Below, in pieces: positions 44,004-54,805 of a DNA stretch of 64,000 bases. Position numbers and translations under genes: made by a program. The stretch comes from Microscilla marina ATCC 23134. Its GTDB lineage: Bacteria > Bacteroidota > Bacteroidia > Cytophagales > Microscillaceae. The notes under the pieces are model-generated. The model had not been told where the DNA came from. It searched no databases and worked only from the letters and a program-made list of their open reading frames with translations. The number at the start of each line of letters is the position of its first letter. Positions within the stretch are counted from its first letter, which is position 1. The DNA is taken from the NCBI RefSeq assembly GCF_000169175.1, contig NZ_AAWS01000008.1, positions 220,284 through 284,283 on the forward strand, read 5' to 3'.

Positions 44004-47000
44004 ATGAATCACCATAAAATATTACACGCCTATTGGTTCTGGTTTTTGGCCTTTATGCTGGCCGGAAGCGGACCCCTGCACGCACAAAAAGAGTATGGCA
44101 TTTTAAAAATGCATGCCGTAAATTACGCCACTTATTTCAATACTGGCATTGAGTTGCCCCAGGTACTTGCCCAAGGCAATGCGGGTGAAGCTTCTCTGGA
44201 GTTTTGGATACGTTCTACCTTTAGTGGCAACGATTGGGAACTAACCGATATGTTGCCCGATGACCAGTCGCTTTCGCTAAAAATGACTGCGGGCAATCAA
44301 CTGCATTTGAGCATTGGCAGCCAGAGCCAAAGTATCACCCTCAACGATGCCGTGACTAACCAACCATTGGTACAGTCGGGCGCCTGGCACCATGTCATGC
44401 TTACCATTCAGTCGTTGAGTGGGCAATCGCACATTTTCAGAATCTATATCAACGGTGCCAAACGGGGCGAGCTGTTGATGAACTTGCCCAATGTTGCTCA
44501 CCGTCCTTTGTTTTTTTACCGGGACAAAAACAGCAGTTACTCGCTAGAGATTGCCGAGATAAGGGCTTGGAACACCACCCGAACCGATAGAGAGGTGGCG
44601 CAAAACTGGCTCCGTAGCTTTGCCAAAGACGAGTTGAACCTGTCTGAAGTGACTTACCAGGGGTTGCATACCTTGTTGGGTGACTACAGCAAGGCGCACG
44701 AAATGACCTCGGTGGTTTTCTCGGAGCTCAAAACAATGCTTTGGGACAACTCTGTACCAGGTGCCCAAAACATGGGCAAAGGAGTGGGCAGCTACACCAA
44801 AGGGAGCACCACCCATACGTTGATGGAGGTGCGCAATAACATTGAGCATCCCATTCTCAAAAATGAGACTATTTATCTCACTGCTTCTAAGGGGGCTTAT
44901 GCCAGTGAAGTGGTGCTTAACTGGCCACACGTCAAGGGTGCCACCCAATACACCATATACAAAAACGACGTTGCTTTCAGCGAAAGGTTGATTGATGCAT
45001 CTAACAAAGCCGTGGGTGACCCCATGACTTTTTCTGTGAATACCAACCTGCTGCCGGGGCAAATTGACCAATACAAGGTACAAGTATCGCAAGGGAGCGT
45101 AAGCGGGGCACAAGGCACCGACTATGGCTTTATTTTCCATAACGGAAGCATTGCGGGCAAGGTACAGTCGTCGAGTGGCGTGGGCACCCCAGGGGTAGCC
45201 GTTACTTTTGGGGCTTCTACCCTACCCGGGCACGCCATGCAGTTTGGGGCGGGCAGCCAGCCCTTAACCATTCGCAATGCTGACGTGTTTAAAAACAATG
45301 GTTTGGCGCGCGACTTTATGGTAGAGTTTTGGTACCAGGGCAGCGGAGGCAATAATACAGTTTTTGCCTTGGGCAACCTCAACATACAAATGCTGGGCAA
45401 TGGCAGTATCAAGACGCTCGACCAACACGGTCAGGAGTATATCAGCTTTAGCAGCCCTGCCGTTACCGATGGGCAGTGGCACCATTATGCGGTAGTTTTC
45501 TCACAAAGTGGGGGCGCTATTTATGTAGATGGAGGCAAAGAGGTAGACGGCACCGATGCTCAGAAAATACAGGTGGCCAATGTAAGCAATACTACGGCAT
45601 ATCGCTATGACAACATTGGGTTATTGAACAACTTTAGCCTCAATGCTCAGGCGGGAGCTACTTATGCTTTGGATGAACTCAGAATATGGGATGCGGACAA
45701 AGTGAATGTAACCCAGTTGGACAACTCGGTGCGTCAAGAAACCACCGCTGAGTTTAACGCCCGCCTTACGGCACAAATAGGCAAGTATAGACCTTATGTG
45801 ATCCAAAGCGACGAAGATAGTAAACTGTTGTTGTATTACCGCTTTGACCTCAACACTCAAGACGCCGCCTACAACCAGGCAGCCACCACCAAAGGGGACT
45901 ATATCGCCGAAAGCGCCCAAACTTTGACCCGTGTTGCCAATTGCCCCACGCTCAAATATGCGACTTATACCAATGCGGCGGGCATATTTGACATGCGTGA
46001 GATCAATTATGGCAGTGGTTCGGTTGTGCTGACTATAGACCCCGAAAAAACCAATCATACGTTTAACCCTGCTACCCATGTACGTACCCTGAAAAGCAGC
46101 ACTACGGTGGGCGACTATAGCAAAACAGGGATAGACTTTACCGATGAGTCTCAGTTTAGCCTGACCGGGTATGTGTATTACAAAGAAGGAGATACAGAGT
46201 ATCCGGTACCCGCCGGACAAGCCTTTGAGTTTGCGTCGGGGCGTACGCCAGGAGAAGTAGATTTTCAGCAAATCAATGGTTCAGACGGGCAACCCAAGGC
46301 GACCGATAACTTTGGACAGTTTTCGTTGAGTTTGCCCATTGGCTTTCAGAATTTCAGGGTAAAAAATCCCTATCAATCACGATCGCTGGGTGCCCAAAGT
46401 CTTAAGTTTGATGGCACCAACGACTTTGCCAAATCAGAGGGCGCCTTTGCTGCCCCTACCCAAGGGCTTACCTGGTCGGGTTGGGTCAAGCGAGGCGATT
46501 TTAGCGGCGCTATTCCTGCCTTGCAAACCCTCATGCAAATAGGCAATGTAAGGTTGGTGTTGCGAGACAATACTTACCTGGCTTTGTACAAAGGCAACGC
46601 ATCGTTGGCAGAGGTACCCTTTGCCGGAAGTACCGATTGGCAGTTTTTTGGGTTTACTTATGACCAAAGCACCCAAACCTTGTATTTGTATGCCAGCGCT
46701 ACTGTAGCTCAAACTGCCAGCACTACCCTGCCTGCCAGCGATTTAGGCGGAAGCCTTTACTTGGGGGCAAGGTCTGAGGGCAGCACCCAAAGCGAGTTTT
46801 TGAAGGGTAACCTGCACTTGATAGAGCTACGCCATACTAACTACAGCCCTGCCTTGCTAAACAACCTGCGCACGGGCAACTACATAAAAAATGATGTACA
46901 GCAGTTGAAGGCGTCTTACTTGTTCAATGAAGACACCAAAAGCCTGCGGGCGGTGAGTTCGGCAGCAGGTAGTCAGTCACTTTCGTTGAATTTGTTGTAC

Positions 47001-50000
47001 CAACCCAGCGACGAAACCACGATGCCTCAATACGATGCGGCCATCGTAAACCCTTATACCCGTCAGTATAGGTATGAGTACAGCGCGCAGGGGGCTTACG
47101 CCAACGAGGAAAAGATTGCCTTGAATGTAGACGCGCCTAAATCGGGGCAAAAGTTTTATAACAATACCCGTTACGGCATTACCGGAAACATTATTATTCC
47201 TTGCAACAATAGCATAGGTTTGTGGAATGTAAAACTGGAGCGTACCGATATTACTACCCCAGCGTTTAGCAAAGAGTTTACGGCAGCCACCACGGTAAAA
47301 GCGGCGGATATATTTAATACTGCGGGTACTGTATTTTCAGTAGATGGTTTGTTGCCGGGGGTGTATAAGCTTACGCTGACCAATCAGACAGACAACAACA
47401 TTGTAAAAACCCGCTTTGGCATAGACATTACCAAAGGCTGGGCAAATGTAGACATAGAATACCGCAGTCCACTGCAGGTAGCGGCCAGCATAGTGCAGCT
47501 ACTGGGCAAAGATGCCAACAAAGTGCCTGTATGGAAAAGCTTTGACCAAACACTGCCCGCCAATTACTGTAGCGACAAACAAAACTATATTCTGGAGCAA
47601 CAACAACAGTATCAGGTGCGCCTGGAGTTTTTTGAAAACTACAGTGGTAACAAATGCTATGTGGCAAACACCAAATACTATGTAGCAGGCGATTTACAAC
47701 TCAACCATGGGCAATTGGCTTCGAAAACCGTGGGTAGTTCTTCCAGCAAGCCTTTTACTTCGGAAAGTGGCATAGACACCGTCATTGTATGGTCTAATTA
47801 CCCCAACTTTTTGAAAGATCCTGGCAACGACCCGGCAAAAAACTACAGCCGTACGCTGGACATCAACGCAACCGAACGAAGTGCATCTACCAGCTTGCGC
47901 GCCTGGGTCACGGGGACAGTACAGGACGAAAACCAAAACTTTACCCTGACTTACCCTAATGTACAACAAGTATTGTACGACCCACCCGGCGATGGCAGTA
48001 GTATTAAGTGGTCTTCGGGCTCTACCCTGAACAGTTCGGTGTCTATCTCGAATAACATTAGCGGAAAAGCTGCCACTAAAATCACTACCGGAACCAAACA
48101 CTCGGCATATATGGGTGCCTGGGCAGGTTTTGGCGGTGGAGTGGTTGCCTTGTATGAGTCGTCTACCGGAAGCGTAACCGCTGGCGGAAAAATAGGCACC
48201 AGTCATAGTGTAAAAATAGGCAACTCTAGCAGTTACTCGCTCAGCTTCGACAAAAGTATTAGTACCTCCAGCGGCATCAGCCCGTTGCCAGGTGCCCAAA
48301 GCGATGTATTTATTGGTACCAGTGATGTGGTATACATTGGCTCAGGAAATACAGTGAGCGTAGATGGGTGTACTGCCACTGCCAACAAAGAGGATGCAAC
48401 GGCTTCTACCGAGCCAGGGGCGTCGTTTCAATACTCACGCTGGACCATTGAAAATACCTTGCTGCCTAACCTCGATAACCTGATCGCATCGTTGCGGGGT
48501 AAATTGGCTGACCCTGCGGCTGAAAACAAAAAACGTGAAAACTTATCGGTAAGTGACCGGGGCAAGGTAGATACGATCAAGAATTACCTTCAGGACATTG
48601 AGCGATGGAAAACGATTTTGACGGAAGCCACCACCCAACGTCAGCAGGTAAAAGACGGGCAAAACAATACCACCTTTAGCATGAGCAATGAGGCGGGTAC
48701 CAAGAGTTTACCGAGCAACCATATCACTTTTGGCGGAGGAGGTACTTCTACCAATTATACCATTGGCGAGAACGAGTCTACCACCAACAAAGTGAGTCAC
48801 AGCCATAGCCTGGACCTGACCAAATATTTTAATACCAATCTGACCATATTTGGGTTTAAGCTCAACCTCGAAATAGAGCTCAACCTGGGCTATGAGTTTA
48901 GCCGCGATCAGGAAGGCGGTAGTGGCAGTGGTAGCTCTATCAGTATTCACCTAAGCGACAATGAAGCTGAAGATAGTTTTGACGCAGTGTTTCGTCGCGA
49001 CCCCAAGTATCCTACTCCAGTAATTATTGCCAATGCCGGACAATCTATGTGCCCCATAGAGCCCAACACGGTGGCGCGTCAAGGGGTAGAAATAGTGAGT
49101 GCCAACGCCATTGGCTGGGCTGACCTTACGGGCGAAGCGGTGTTTGACGTAACCATACGCAATACCCAAAAAGCCAATGAAGCGGTCAATGCCGGATTTG
49201 CCAAAACCTATAAGCTTAAGGTACCTTCGGCTGACTTGCCTTCGGGTGCGTCGGTGCGGGTAGAAGGCTTGGGCAACTTGTTGATTCCCCGAATGTATAC
49301 CCTTGAACCAGGGGAGTCTAAAACCCTGAAGGTATACATCAAACGGGCTGAAACCACCTCCCCTACCGAGTTTGCCAATATTCCGCTGAGCTTTTACTCG
49401 GCTTGCGACGAAGGCGTGCTTGATTTTTATGAAGGCGAAAAAATATCGGACGGACAAGGGGGCTATACTTACGTAAAAGGCGAAGACAAACGCGCGGCTT
49501 TGTACAACTCGGATGGGTCGGAATATGTGCGCTTGCGCGATGTGGTAAAGCTGACCGCAAAGTTTCATGCGCCTTGTGCGGGCAGTATGTCGGTAGCCGC
49601 CCCGGTAGCCAATTGGGTAGTAAACAGCACTGCCAATAATTTGCTCAAGTTCAGGTTGAAGGCAGTCACGCCACACACTACTTTTGAGAAAGTGCGCCTG
49701 GAGTTTGCCTTGCCTAACTCTAATACTATTCAGTTTGCCAAAGATGTAAAAATCAGTGATTTGGGCAACACAGACAGTCAGGGATATTATACCTACGATT
49801 TAGATGTGTCGGCCATTGGGGCAGACCAGGCATATAGAGTGCGGGTAGTACCAGTATGCGGCAACGAAACCGAAGGCTGGCAAACCAACACGCCCAGCGA
49901 GTGGATCAACGGCGCCATTGCCCGCAAAGTACCATTGATTACCGGAGTAACCCCTGCCAATGGAGCTACTACGCAAGTGGCAAGCTTTAGTGCTACTTAC

Positions 50001-52847
50001 GATGCCGTATTAGATGCCCAAGGCGCCAATCCGCTGAACGTATCTCTGCGAGGTATTTTGGGTGGCAATGCCTATGTACCTACTTCGGCTTGGTTCGACC
50101 AGGTGGCAGACCAGGTGACGGTACCCGACCAGTCGGCGCTGGATTTGGCAGATGCTTACACAGTGGAGTTTTGGGTAAAGCCAAGCCGCATGCACAGCAC
50201 CACCTTGCCTACGCCCATCATAGAAAAGGGCAGCAACATGTATATTTCTTTTATTCAAGGGAATAAAATATACGCCGGGCAAGGCGATGCCATCTCTACC
50301 CAAACCCTGGGCACCGATGGCTGGACACACGTGGCAGTGGTGTTTGTAAAAGGTAGCAGCACTCACGCATTGAAAATATACCTCAATGGGGTGCTCAACA
50401 AAACTGTATCGGCAGGCATCAATGCCTTTACGACCAACAACGACCCACTGACTATAGGCAAAGCCAGCGCAGGACAGGGCTTTAAAGGAGGCCTGGACGA
50501 AGTACGTATCTGGAGCAAAGCCTTAGATGCAGCCGACATTCGTACCCACATGCACAAGCGTTTGTTGGGCACTGAAAATGGGCTACAGGCATATTATGTA
50601 CTAGACAATAATGCCTTAGACGGGGAAGCCATTCGCGACTATACGGCAAAAACCCGAAGTACTACGCAAACCGGGCTTTCGTTTGTTACCCAGCAACAAG
50701 CGGCTCCTTTAGAAATAGCCAGCATTATTCAGGATATTCCGGTAACGGTGACTACCTCTTCGGCTAAAGATCAGCTCATTATTCAGCCTAAGAGCGACTA
50801 CCCCAGCGAATTGTTGGAAGGGGCACTGCTTACGGCAACTATTTTTGACAATGCTATCAAAGATGAATACGGCAACCCAGCAGCGGGTAAGTCTTGGACG
50901 TTTAGGGTAGACGGTAACTACGTGAGCTGGAACAAAGGCAACCACACCGTGGCGCAAACCACGGGTAATGGTAGCTCGTTTGGTTTGACCTTGAAAAACG
51001 ACAATGCGTCGGAGGTGCAATACCAGCTGACTGAAATACCTATGTGGCTCAAAGTGACCAACAATGCTTCGCAAAGCAATGGCTCCTATATTTTACCGTC
51101 GGGCAATAGCCACCCAATGACTTTTGAGACGGCCGCCTGGCTAAGTGCGGGCACTTACAACGGGCAGGTAAAAGCTAAAATTTCGCAGGGAGCTACTTTG
51201 TTAGGGTACGAGACGGTAGACATCAAGGTAATTGTTAGTTGCGATGCTTCTTACCTTAGCCTGGCTCCTACCAGTTTTGCCCACCAGATGAGTGCTACTT
51301 TTTCTTTGCAAAAAAATGGGCAGGCTTACGCCGATGCTCAGGGCAAAACGGTGTTGGTAAGAAACAGCGCGGGCACGTTGGTAGGCAAAGGCATAGTACA
51401 GATGGCAGGAGGCAACGCCATCGCAAGCCTCAACATTTATTCTAAGACTGCCGCTGACACCTACACAGTGTACTTATGGGACGATACGGCTTGCCAGGAA
51501 AACCCCATAGGTACAGGCAACTTTACCAGCGGGGGCAGTGTAAACCAAACCCTGGATGTAGGCTACCAGGGCAAAGCCCAATATACGGTCAAGTTGAGCG
51601 TAGCGGGCTACCACTGGATGAGTTTCCGCGTAAGCGATGCCGCCAATACTTCTCAGCTTTCGCTGAGCCAAATTACTGGGTTTGGCGCAGGCGATGTGAT
51701 CTCGGAACACGGCACCAACGCCAGTAAATCGGCGGTATACAATGGTGTTGCCTGGTCGGGCTCGCTTACGGCATTGTATACTGCTAAGTCTTATCAGGTG
51801 CAAGTACAAGCGCCTCGTACTTTACAGCTCAGCGGGTACACAATAGATGCCAGCCAACCTATAGCTTTGACCGCAAGTGCCAACCAAGGCAACGATGGCG
51901 ACAACAACCCCTTGGGTTATACCCGCACCGATGCCATGACCATTACCCAGGCGTTGGGACGTATGACACCAGATGCCAGCATTGGCGACGTGATCACTTC
52001 GCGTGCGGGCAGCGCCCAATACATTAGGGTAGACGGCGTAGGCACTTGGGTAGGTTCGCTCACTCATTTGATTCCTAACCAGGGATACAAAATAAAAGTA
52101 GCCCAAAACTCTAGCATTCGTTACGCCAGCGTTGGCACAGGCAGCAATGCCCGCATAAGGTCGGTAGTGCCTGCCCCCAACAAACAAGTGTGGCAAAACG
52201 CGGCTCAGTTGAAACTAGCAGTAAACCCACACGCTTATGCCTTTGCTCACCACATAACCGGGGTGTTGCAACAAGGAGGCAAAGCAATTGAAAATGAGCC
52301 CGATTACTTGATTGTGGCGTATGCCAATAACGAAGTGCGTGGGATGGCGGTACCTCAGCAAATAGCAGGCAAGTGGTATTATTTTATGACCGCTTATAGC
52401 CACCAGGAAGGCGAAAAGCTGGATTTTAGACTGGTCAATAAAGCCAATGGCGAAGCGTATGCTTTGAGCAATACTTTATCGGTACAGTCGGCACAGATGG
52501 AAGGCAAAGTAGACCAGCCTTATGTGTTCCGTTTGGCGCAAGACCTGCAAGCGGCTCAGGTAGCACCTGTCAATGGTTTGAAACTGTACCAAAACCACCC
52601 CAACCCGATGAAGAGGCAAACGGCTATTACTTATGTGATACCTAAAGATGGCAGGGTAACATTGACCGTGACCAATGCCTTGGGTCAACGGGTAAAAGTG
52701 TTGGTAAACAAAACCCAAACCGCCGGACCACATGAGGTGACCTGGCAAGGCAAAACGCCGCAAGGCGGAGCCCTTGCCAAAGGGGTATATTTCTATACTT
52801 TGAAAACACCCTGGGGTACACTTACTAAGCGCTTGACGATTCAATAA
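44004..52847 (+). CDS. Giant LamG-repeat surface protein with T9SS sorting domain
   Basis: 2947 residues from the ATG at 44004, chosen because it begins an ideal signal peptide (MNHHKILHAYWFWFLAFMLA, cut after LHAQ). It has at least four LamG/concanavalin-like domains, near residues 50-215, 420-600, 805-970 and 2020-2200; each has W-H-H or W-F core strands (GAWHHVMLTIQ, GQWHHYAVVFS, TDWQFFGFTYD, GWTHVAVVF) and a DE(L/V)RIW finish. Ig/fibronectin-like and Ser/Thr/Gly-rich regions separate them. The last ~85 residues (LYQNHPNPMKRQTAITYVIP, KGVYFYTLKTPWGTLTKRL) form a type A T9SS C-terminal sorting domain. It should be exported and attached to the surface, probably as an adhesin. Confidence 0.92.
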   Translation: MNHHKILHAYWFWFLAFMLAGSGPLHAQKEYGILKMHAVNYATYFNTGIELPQVLAQGNAGEASLEFWIRSTFSGNDWELTDMLPDDQSLSLKMTAGNQLHLSIGSQSQSITLNDAVTNQPLVQSGAWHHVMLTIQSLSGQSHIFRIYINGAKRGELLMNLPNVAHRPLFFYRDKNSSYSLEIAEIRAWNTTRTDREVAQNWLRSFAKDELNLSEVTYQGLHTLLGDYSKAHEMTSVVFSELKTMLWDNSVPGAQNMGKGVGSYTKGSTTHTLMEVRNNIEHPILKNETIYLTASKGAYASEVVLNWPHVKGATQYTIYKNDVAFSERLIDASNKAVGDPMTFSVNTNLLPGQIDQYKVQVSQGSVSGAQGTDYGFIFHNGSIAGKVQSSSGVGTPGVAVTFGASTLPGHAMQFGAGSQPLTIRNADVFKNNGLARDFMVEFWYQGSGGNNTVFALGNLNIQMLGNGSIKTLDQHGQEYISFSSPAVTDGQWHHYAVVFSQSGGAIYVDGGKEVDGTDAQKIQVANVSNTTAYRYDNIGLLNNFSLNAQAGATYALDELRIWDADKVNVTQLDNSVRQETTAEFNARLTAQIGKYRPYVIQSDEDSKLLLYYRFDLNTQDAAYNQAATTKGDYIAESAQTLTRVANCPTLKYATYTNAAGIFDMREINYGSGSVVLTIDPEKTNHTFNPATHVRTLKSSTTVGDYSKTGIDFTDESQFSLTGYVYYKEGDTEYPVPAGQAFEFASGRTPGEVDFQQINGSDGQPKATDNFGQFSLSLPIGFQNFRVKNPYQSRSLGAQSLKFDGTNDFAKSEGAFAAPTQGLTWSGWVKRGDFSGAIPALQTLMQIGNVRLVLRDNTYLALYKGNASLAEVPFAGSTDWQFFGFTYDQSTQTLYLYASATVAQTASTTLPASDLGGSLYLGARSEGSTQSEFLKGNLHLIELRHTNYSPALLNNLRTGNYIKNDVQQLKASYLFNEDTKSLRAVSSAAGSQSLSLNLLYQPSDETTMPQYDAAIVNPYTRQYRYEYSAQGAYANEEKIALNVDAPKSGQKFYNNTRYGITGNIIIPCNNSIGLWNVKLERTDITTPAFSKEFTAATTVKAADIFNTAGTVFSVDGLLPGVYKLTLTNQTDNNIVKTRFGIDITKGWANVDIEYRSPLQVAASIVQLLGKDANKVPVWKSFDQTLPANYCSDKQNYILEQQQQYQVRLEFFENYSGNKCYVANTKYYVAGDLQLNHGQLASKTVGSSSSKPFTSESGIDTVIVWSNYPNFLKDPGNDPAKNYSRTLDINATERSASTSLRAWVTGTVQDENQNFTLTYPNVQQVLYDPPGDGSSIKWSSGSTLNSSVSISNNISGKAATKITTGTKHSAYMGAWAGFGGGVVALYESSTGSVTAGGKIGTSHSVKIGNSSSYSLSFDKSISTSSGISPLPGAQSDVFIGTSDVVYIGSGNTVSVDGCTATANKEDATASTEPGASFQYSRWTIENTLLPNLDNLIASLRGKLADPAAENKKRENLSVSDRGKVDTIKNYLQDIERWKTILTEATTQRQQVKDGQNNTTFSMSNEAGTKSLPSNHITFGGGGTSTNYTIGENESTTNKVSHSHSLDLTKYFNTNLTIFGFKLNLEIELNLGYEFSRDQEGGSGSGSSISIHLSDNEAEDSFDAVFRRDPKYPTPVIIANAGQSMCPIEPNTVARQGVEIVSANAIGWADLTGEAVFDVTIRNTQKANEAVNAGFAKTYKLKVPSADLPSGASVRVEGLGNLLIPRMYTLEPGESKTLKVYIKRAETTSPTEFANIPLSFYSACDEGVLDFYEGEKISDGQGGYTYVKGEDKRAALYNSDGSEYVRLRDVVKLTAKFHAPCAGSMSVAAPVANWVVNSTANNLLKFRLKAVTPHTTFEKVRLEFALPNSNTIQFAKDVKISDLGNTDSQGYYTYDLDVSAIGADQAYRVRVVPVCGNETEGWQTNTPSEWINGAIARKVPLITGVTPANGATTQVASFSATYDAVLDAQGANPLNVSLRGILGGNAYVPTSAWFDQVADQVTVPDQSALDLADAYTVEFWVKPSRMHSTTLPTPIIEKGSNMYISFIQGNKIYAGQGDAISTQTLGTDGWTHVAVVFVKGSSTHALKIYLNGVLNKTVSAGINAFTTNNDPLTIGKASAGQGFKGGLDEVRIWSKALDAADIRTHMHKRLLGTENGLQAYYVLDNNALDGEAIRDYTAKTRSTTQTGLSFVTQQQAAPLEIASIIQDIPVTVTTSSAKDQLIIQPKSDYPSELLEGALLTATIFDNAIKDEYGNPAAGKSWTFRVDGNYVSWNKGNHTVAQTTGNGSSFGLTLKNDNASEVQYQLTEIPMWLKVTNNASQSNGSYILPSGNSHPMTFETAAWLSAGTYNGQVKAKISQGATLLGYETVDIKVIVSCDASYLSLAPTSFAHQMSATFSLQKNGQAYADAQGKTVLVRNSAGTLVGKGIVQMAGGNAIASLNIYSKTAADTYTVYLWDDTACQENPIGTGNFTSGGSVNQTLDVGYQGKAQYTVKLSVAGYHWMSFRVSDAANTSQLSLSQITGFGAGDVISEHGTNASKSAVYNGVAWSGSLTALYTAKSYQVQVQAPRTLQLSGYTIDASQPIALTASANQGNDGDNNPLGYTRTDAMTITQALGRMTPDASIGDVITSRAGSAQYIRVDGVGTWVGSLTHLIPNQGYKIKVAQNSSIRYASVGTGSNARIRSVVPAPNKQVWQNAAQLKLAVNPHAYAFAHHITGVLQQGGKAIENEPDYLIVAYANNEVRGMAVPQQIAGKWYYFMTAYSHQEGEKLDFRLVNKANGEAYALSNTLSVQSAQMEGKVDQPYVFRLAQDLQAAQVAPVNGLKLYQNHPNPMKRQTAITYVIPKDGRVTLTVTNALGQRVKVLVNKTQTAGPHEVTWQGKTPQGGALAKGVYFYTLKTPWGTLTKRLTIQ

Positions 52848-52860
52848 GTAAGAAGTAACA

Positions 52861-52895
52861 AGCAGTTAGCTACAGGCGACAAGTAGCTAACTGCT
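52861..52895. terminator. Hairpin after the giant gene
   Basis: AGCAGTTAGCTA and TAGCTAACTGCT pair perfectly (12 bp) around an 11 nt loop, 13 bp past the stop. There is no T-run, so it may be a processing or repeat hairpin rather than an intrinsic terminator. Confidence 0.55.
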
Positions 52896-52954
52896 AATTA
52901 AATTATAAATATAGCGATCAGTGAATCCTCTGCTCTAACTACAAAACTCCTGTT

Positions 52955-53052
52955 AGCACCACATCGGTATCTAAGGACTTGTGGCTTGTCGCTTGAAGCA
53001 CCGATATTCATCGGCATCTAGGGACTTGTCCCTGTGGGTGCTGTGGACTACC
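52955..53052 (+). repeat. Interspersed repeat family A, tandem copy
   Basis: Two units in tandem: gcaccacatcggtatctaag and gcaccgatattcatcggcat, each followed by ctaaggacttg or ctagggacttg. This lies between two surface-protein genes. Confidence 0.82.
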
Positions 53053-53079
53053 GACTGATTGCTCTTAACTAAATTCACA

Positions 53080-54141
53080 ATGAAGAAATTAATAAAAAAA
53101 ATATATCTCGGATTGGCAGCTACTGCCTTTATTTCATGTTTGAATGCAAGTACGGCTGTTGGTCAAAGTCAACCTAGCAGCTCAAGTGTAAAATGGATTA
53201 ACCATAACTCAAGAATTGTGATTCAAGCCAATGATGATGGCTCAAACCACGATGAGGGAATACAGTTTGGTGCAGGTGGTAGCAGTGGCAGTAGCTTACC
53301 TTACCGACAAATTATGCGTTTGCGATACAATGGAAACGTGGGAATTGGTACTGGCAACCCAGCAGAAAGACTTCATGTAGAAGGACGTATGCGTGTTGGG
53401 GGTTCTAATGCTGGATTATGGATAGAAGCTGGCACCCACGACTGGTTTGTTGGACGTACTCATAACAGTGGTTCGGCGCTAAGGTTTTATAATAATGGCG
53501 ACCAAATGACCTTGAGCGCCGATGGGCGATTGAGCTTAGGTATTAGTACTGCCACGGCAAGCAATAGCTTGGCAAAGTTCACCGTAAAGTCGGGAGATAT
53601 TCATTTGGAAGGCGGGGCTTTTAGTAGCCACGGTACGCTCAACTTTCGCCCCGATACTGACAACAGCGGAGACGATGCCATTGTGTTTAAAAACAATGCC
53701 GAGACAGAGACCATGCGTATTCATACCAACAACAACGTGGGCATTGGCACGAACAACCCTTTGGCAAAACTGCACGTGAATGGCACCGCCAAATTAGCAG
53801 GTGCTTTGACAGGTACTTCGGCTAATTTTAGCGGCAGCGTACAAGCCAACAGCCTCACCCTCAATGTAGGTTCTTTTCCTGATTATGTGTTTGCCAAAAA
53901 CTATGATTTGATGCCACTTGAGCAAGTAGAGGCTTATATCAACGCCCACCATCATTTGCCCAAAGTGCCCAAGGCAGCTAAGGTAGAGAAAGAAGGCATG
54001 AACGTGGCACAAATCAATGTATTGTTGGTAGAAAAAGTAGAGGAACTTACCTTGCACTTGATTGAGCAAAACAAGCAAATGAAACAAATGCAGCAGAAAA
54101 TGCAAGCATTAGAAAAGAAGGTTCAAAATTTAAAGAAATAA
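53080..54141 (+). CDS. Secreted phage-tail-fibre-like coiled-coil protein
   Basis: 353 residues from the ATG at 53080 (the in-frame TTG-type start 7 codons earlier is less likely). A signal peptide (MKKLIKKIYLGLAATAFISC) leads to beta-rich repeats: GNVGIGTGNPAERLHVEGRM and NVGIGTNNPLAKLHVNGTA are classic tail-fibre/pectate-type units. The C-terminal part PDYVFAKNYDLMPLEQVEAY, HHHLPKVPKA, GMNVAQINVLLVEKVEELTL ends in a ~35-residue coiled coil, as in trimeric fibres of Bacteroidota. It has no T9SS domain, so surface display would need another route. Confidence 0.88.
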   Translation: MKKLIKKIYLGLAATAFISCLNASTAVGQSQPSSSSVKWINHNSRIVIQANDDGSNHDEGIQFGAGGSSGSSLPYRQIMRLRYNGNVGIGTGNPAERLHVEGRMRVGGSNAGLWIEAGTHDWFVGRTHNSGSALRFYNNGDQMTLSADGRLSLGISTATASNSLAKFTVKSGDIHLEGGAFSSHGTLNFRPDTDNSGDDAIVFKNNAETETMRIHTNNNVGIGTNNPLAKLHVNGTAKLAGALTGTSANFSGSVQANSLTLNVGSFPDYVFAKNYDLMPLEQVEAYINAHHHLPKVPKAAKVEKEGMNVAQINVLLVEKVEELTLHLIEQNKQMKQMQQKMQALEKKVQNLKK

Positions 54142-54267
54142 GTAGTTGCAAGCTATTAGTTTCAAGCGACAAGCAACATCAAGTCACTAATAGTCAATAC
54201 TTTGCATAAACTCACTATATAGAACTAATTTTGTCTTAATACTTAAAAACCTAAAGGAATTAAACCA

Positions 54268-54804
54268 ATGAAACGATATTTAATGTGTATGGCTTGGCTT
54301 TGCCTGTTGGCAAATGTCACTTATGCCCAGAGTGATTATACTACTTATCAGCTCACTTTTCGCCAAGGCAACAAAATAGTGACAATACAACCAGACTTTG
54401 CAACAGCGGGTACCAGTAGCAGTGCGCGAACTGGCAAGAATGACCAAAGCCAGTTTTTTATTTTTAAACGCCAAGGCGATGGCACGTTGTTGATTGCCTC
54501 GGCAGCAGCTCCTGATAAGTTTTTGAAGCGCAACGGTAACACAATAAGCTTTGTGGCTTATAACAATAGTCAAAAGGCAAATTATCTGTGGCAACTTAAG
54601 GCTACCCAAAGCAGCAGCAGCCCTAGTGTAAGTACCAGCGAGGGGGCTCGGTTGCTTGCCCTACTTATTGACCCGGCAAATACCAACCAAGTGCTTACTT
54701 TGCAAGGCAATGGTTCGCTGGCAATGAGTGCAGTAAACTACGGCTTGTCTGACGACCCTTACCGCATATATATTGGTAAGCAATTGGTGCCAGGTAAATT
54801 TTAA
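54268..54804 (+). CDS. Small secreted protein, possible beta-trefoil
   Basis: 178 residues with a clear signal peptide (MKRYLMCMAWLCLLANVTYA, cut at YAQS). The mature protein has repeating strands (YQLTFRQGNKIVTIQPD, DGTLLIASAAAPDKFLKRNG, NQVLTLQGNGSLAMSA) of the RICIN-like beta-trefoil outline. A Ser-rich linker (QSSSSPSVSTSEG) divides it. It may bind carbohydrate or act in the adhesin cassette (inference). The family is not certain. Confidence 0.7.
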   Translation: MKRYLMCMAWLCLLANVTYAQSDYTTYQLTFRQGNKIVTIQPDFATAGTSSSARTGKNDQSQFFIFKRQGDGTLLIASAAAPDKFLKRNGNTISFVAYNNSQKANYLWQLKATQSSSSPSVSTSEGARLLALLIDPANTNQVLTLQGNGSLAMSAVNYGLSDDPYRIYIGKQLVPGKF

Positions 54805-54805
54805 T

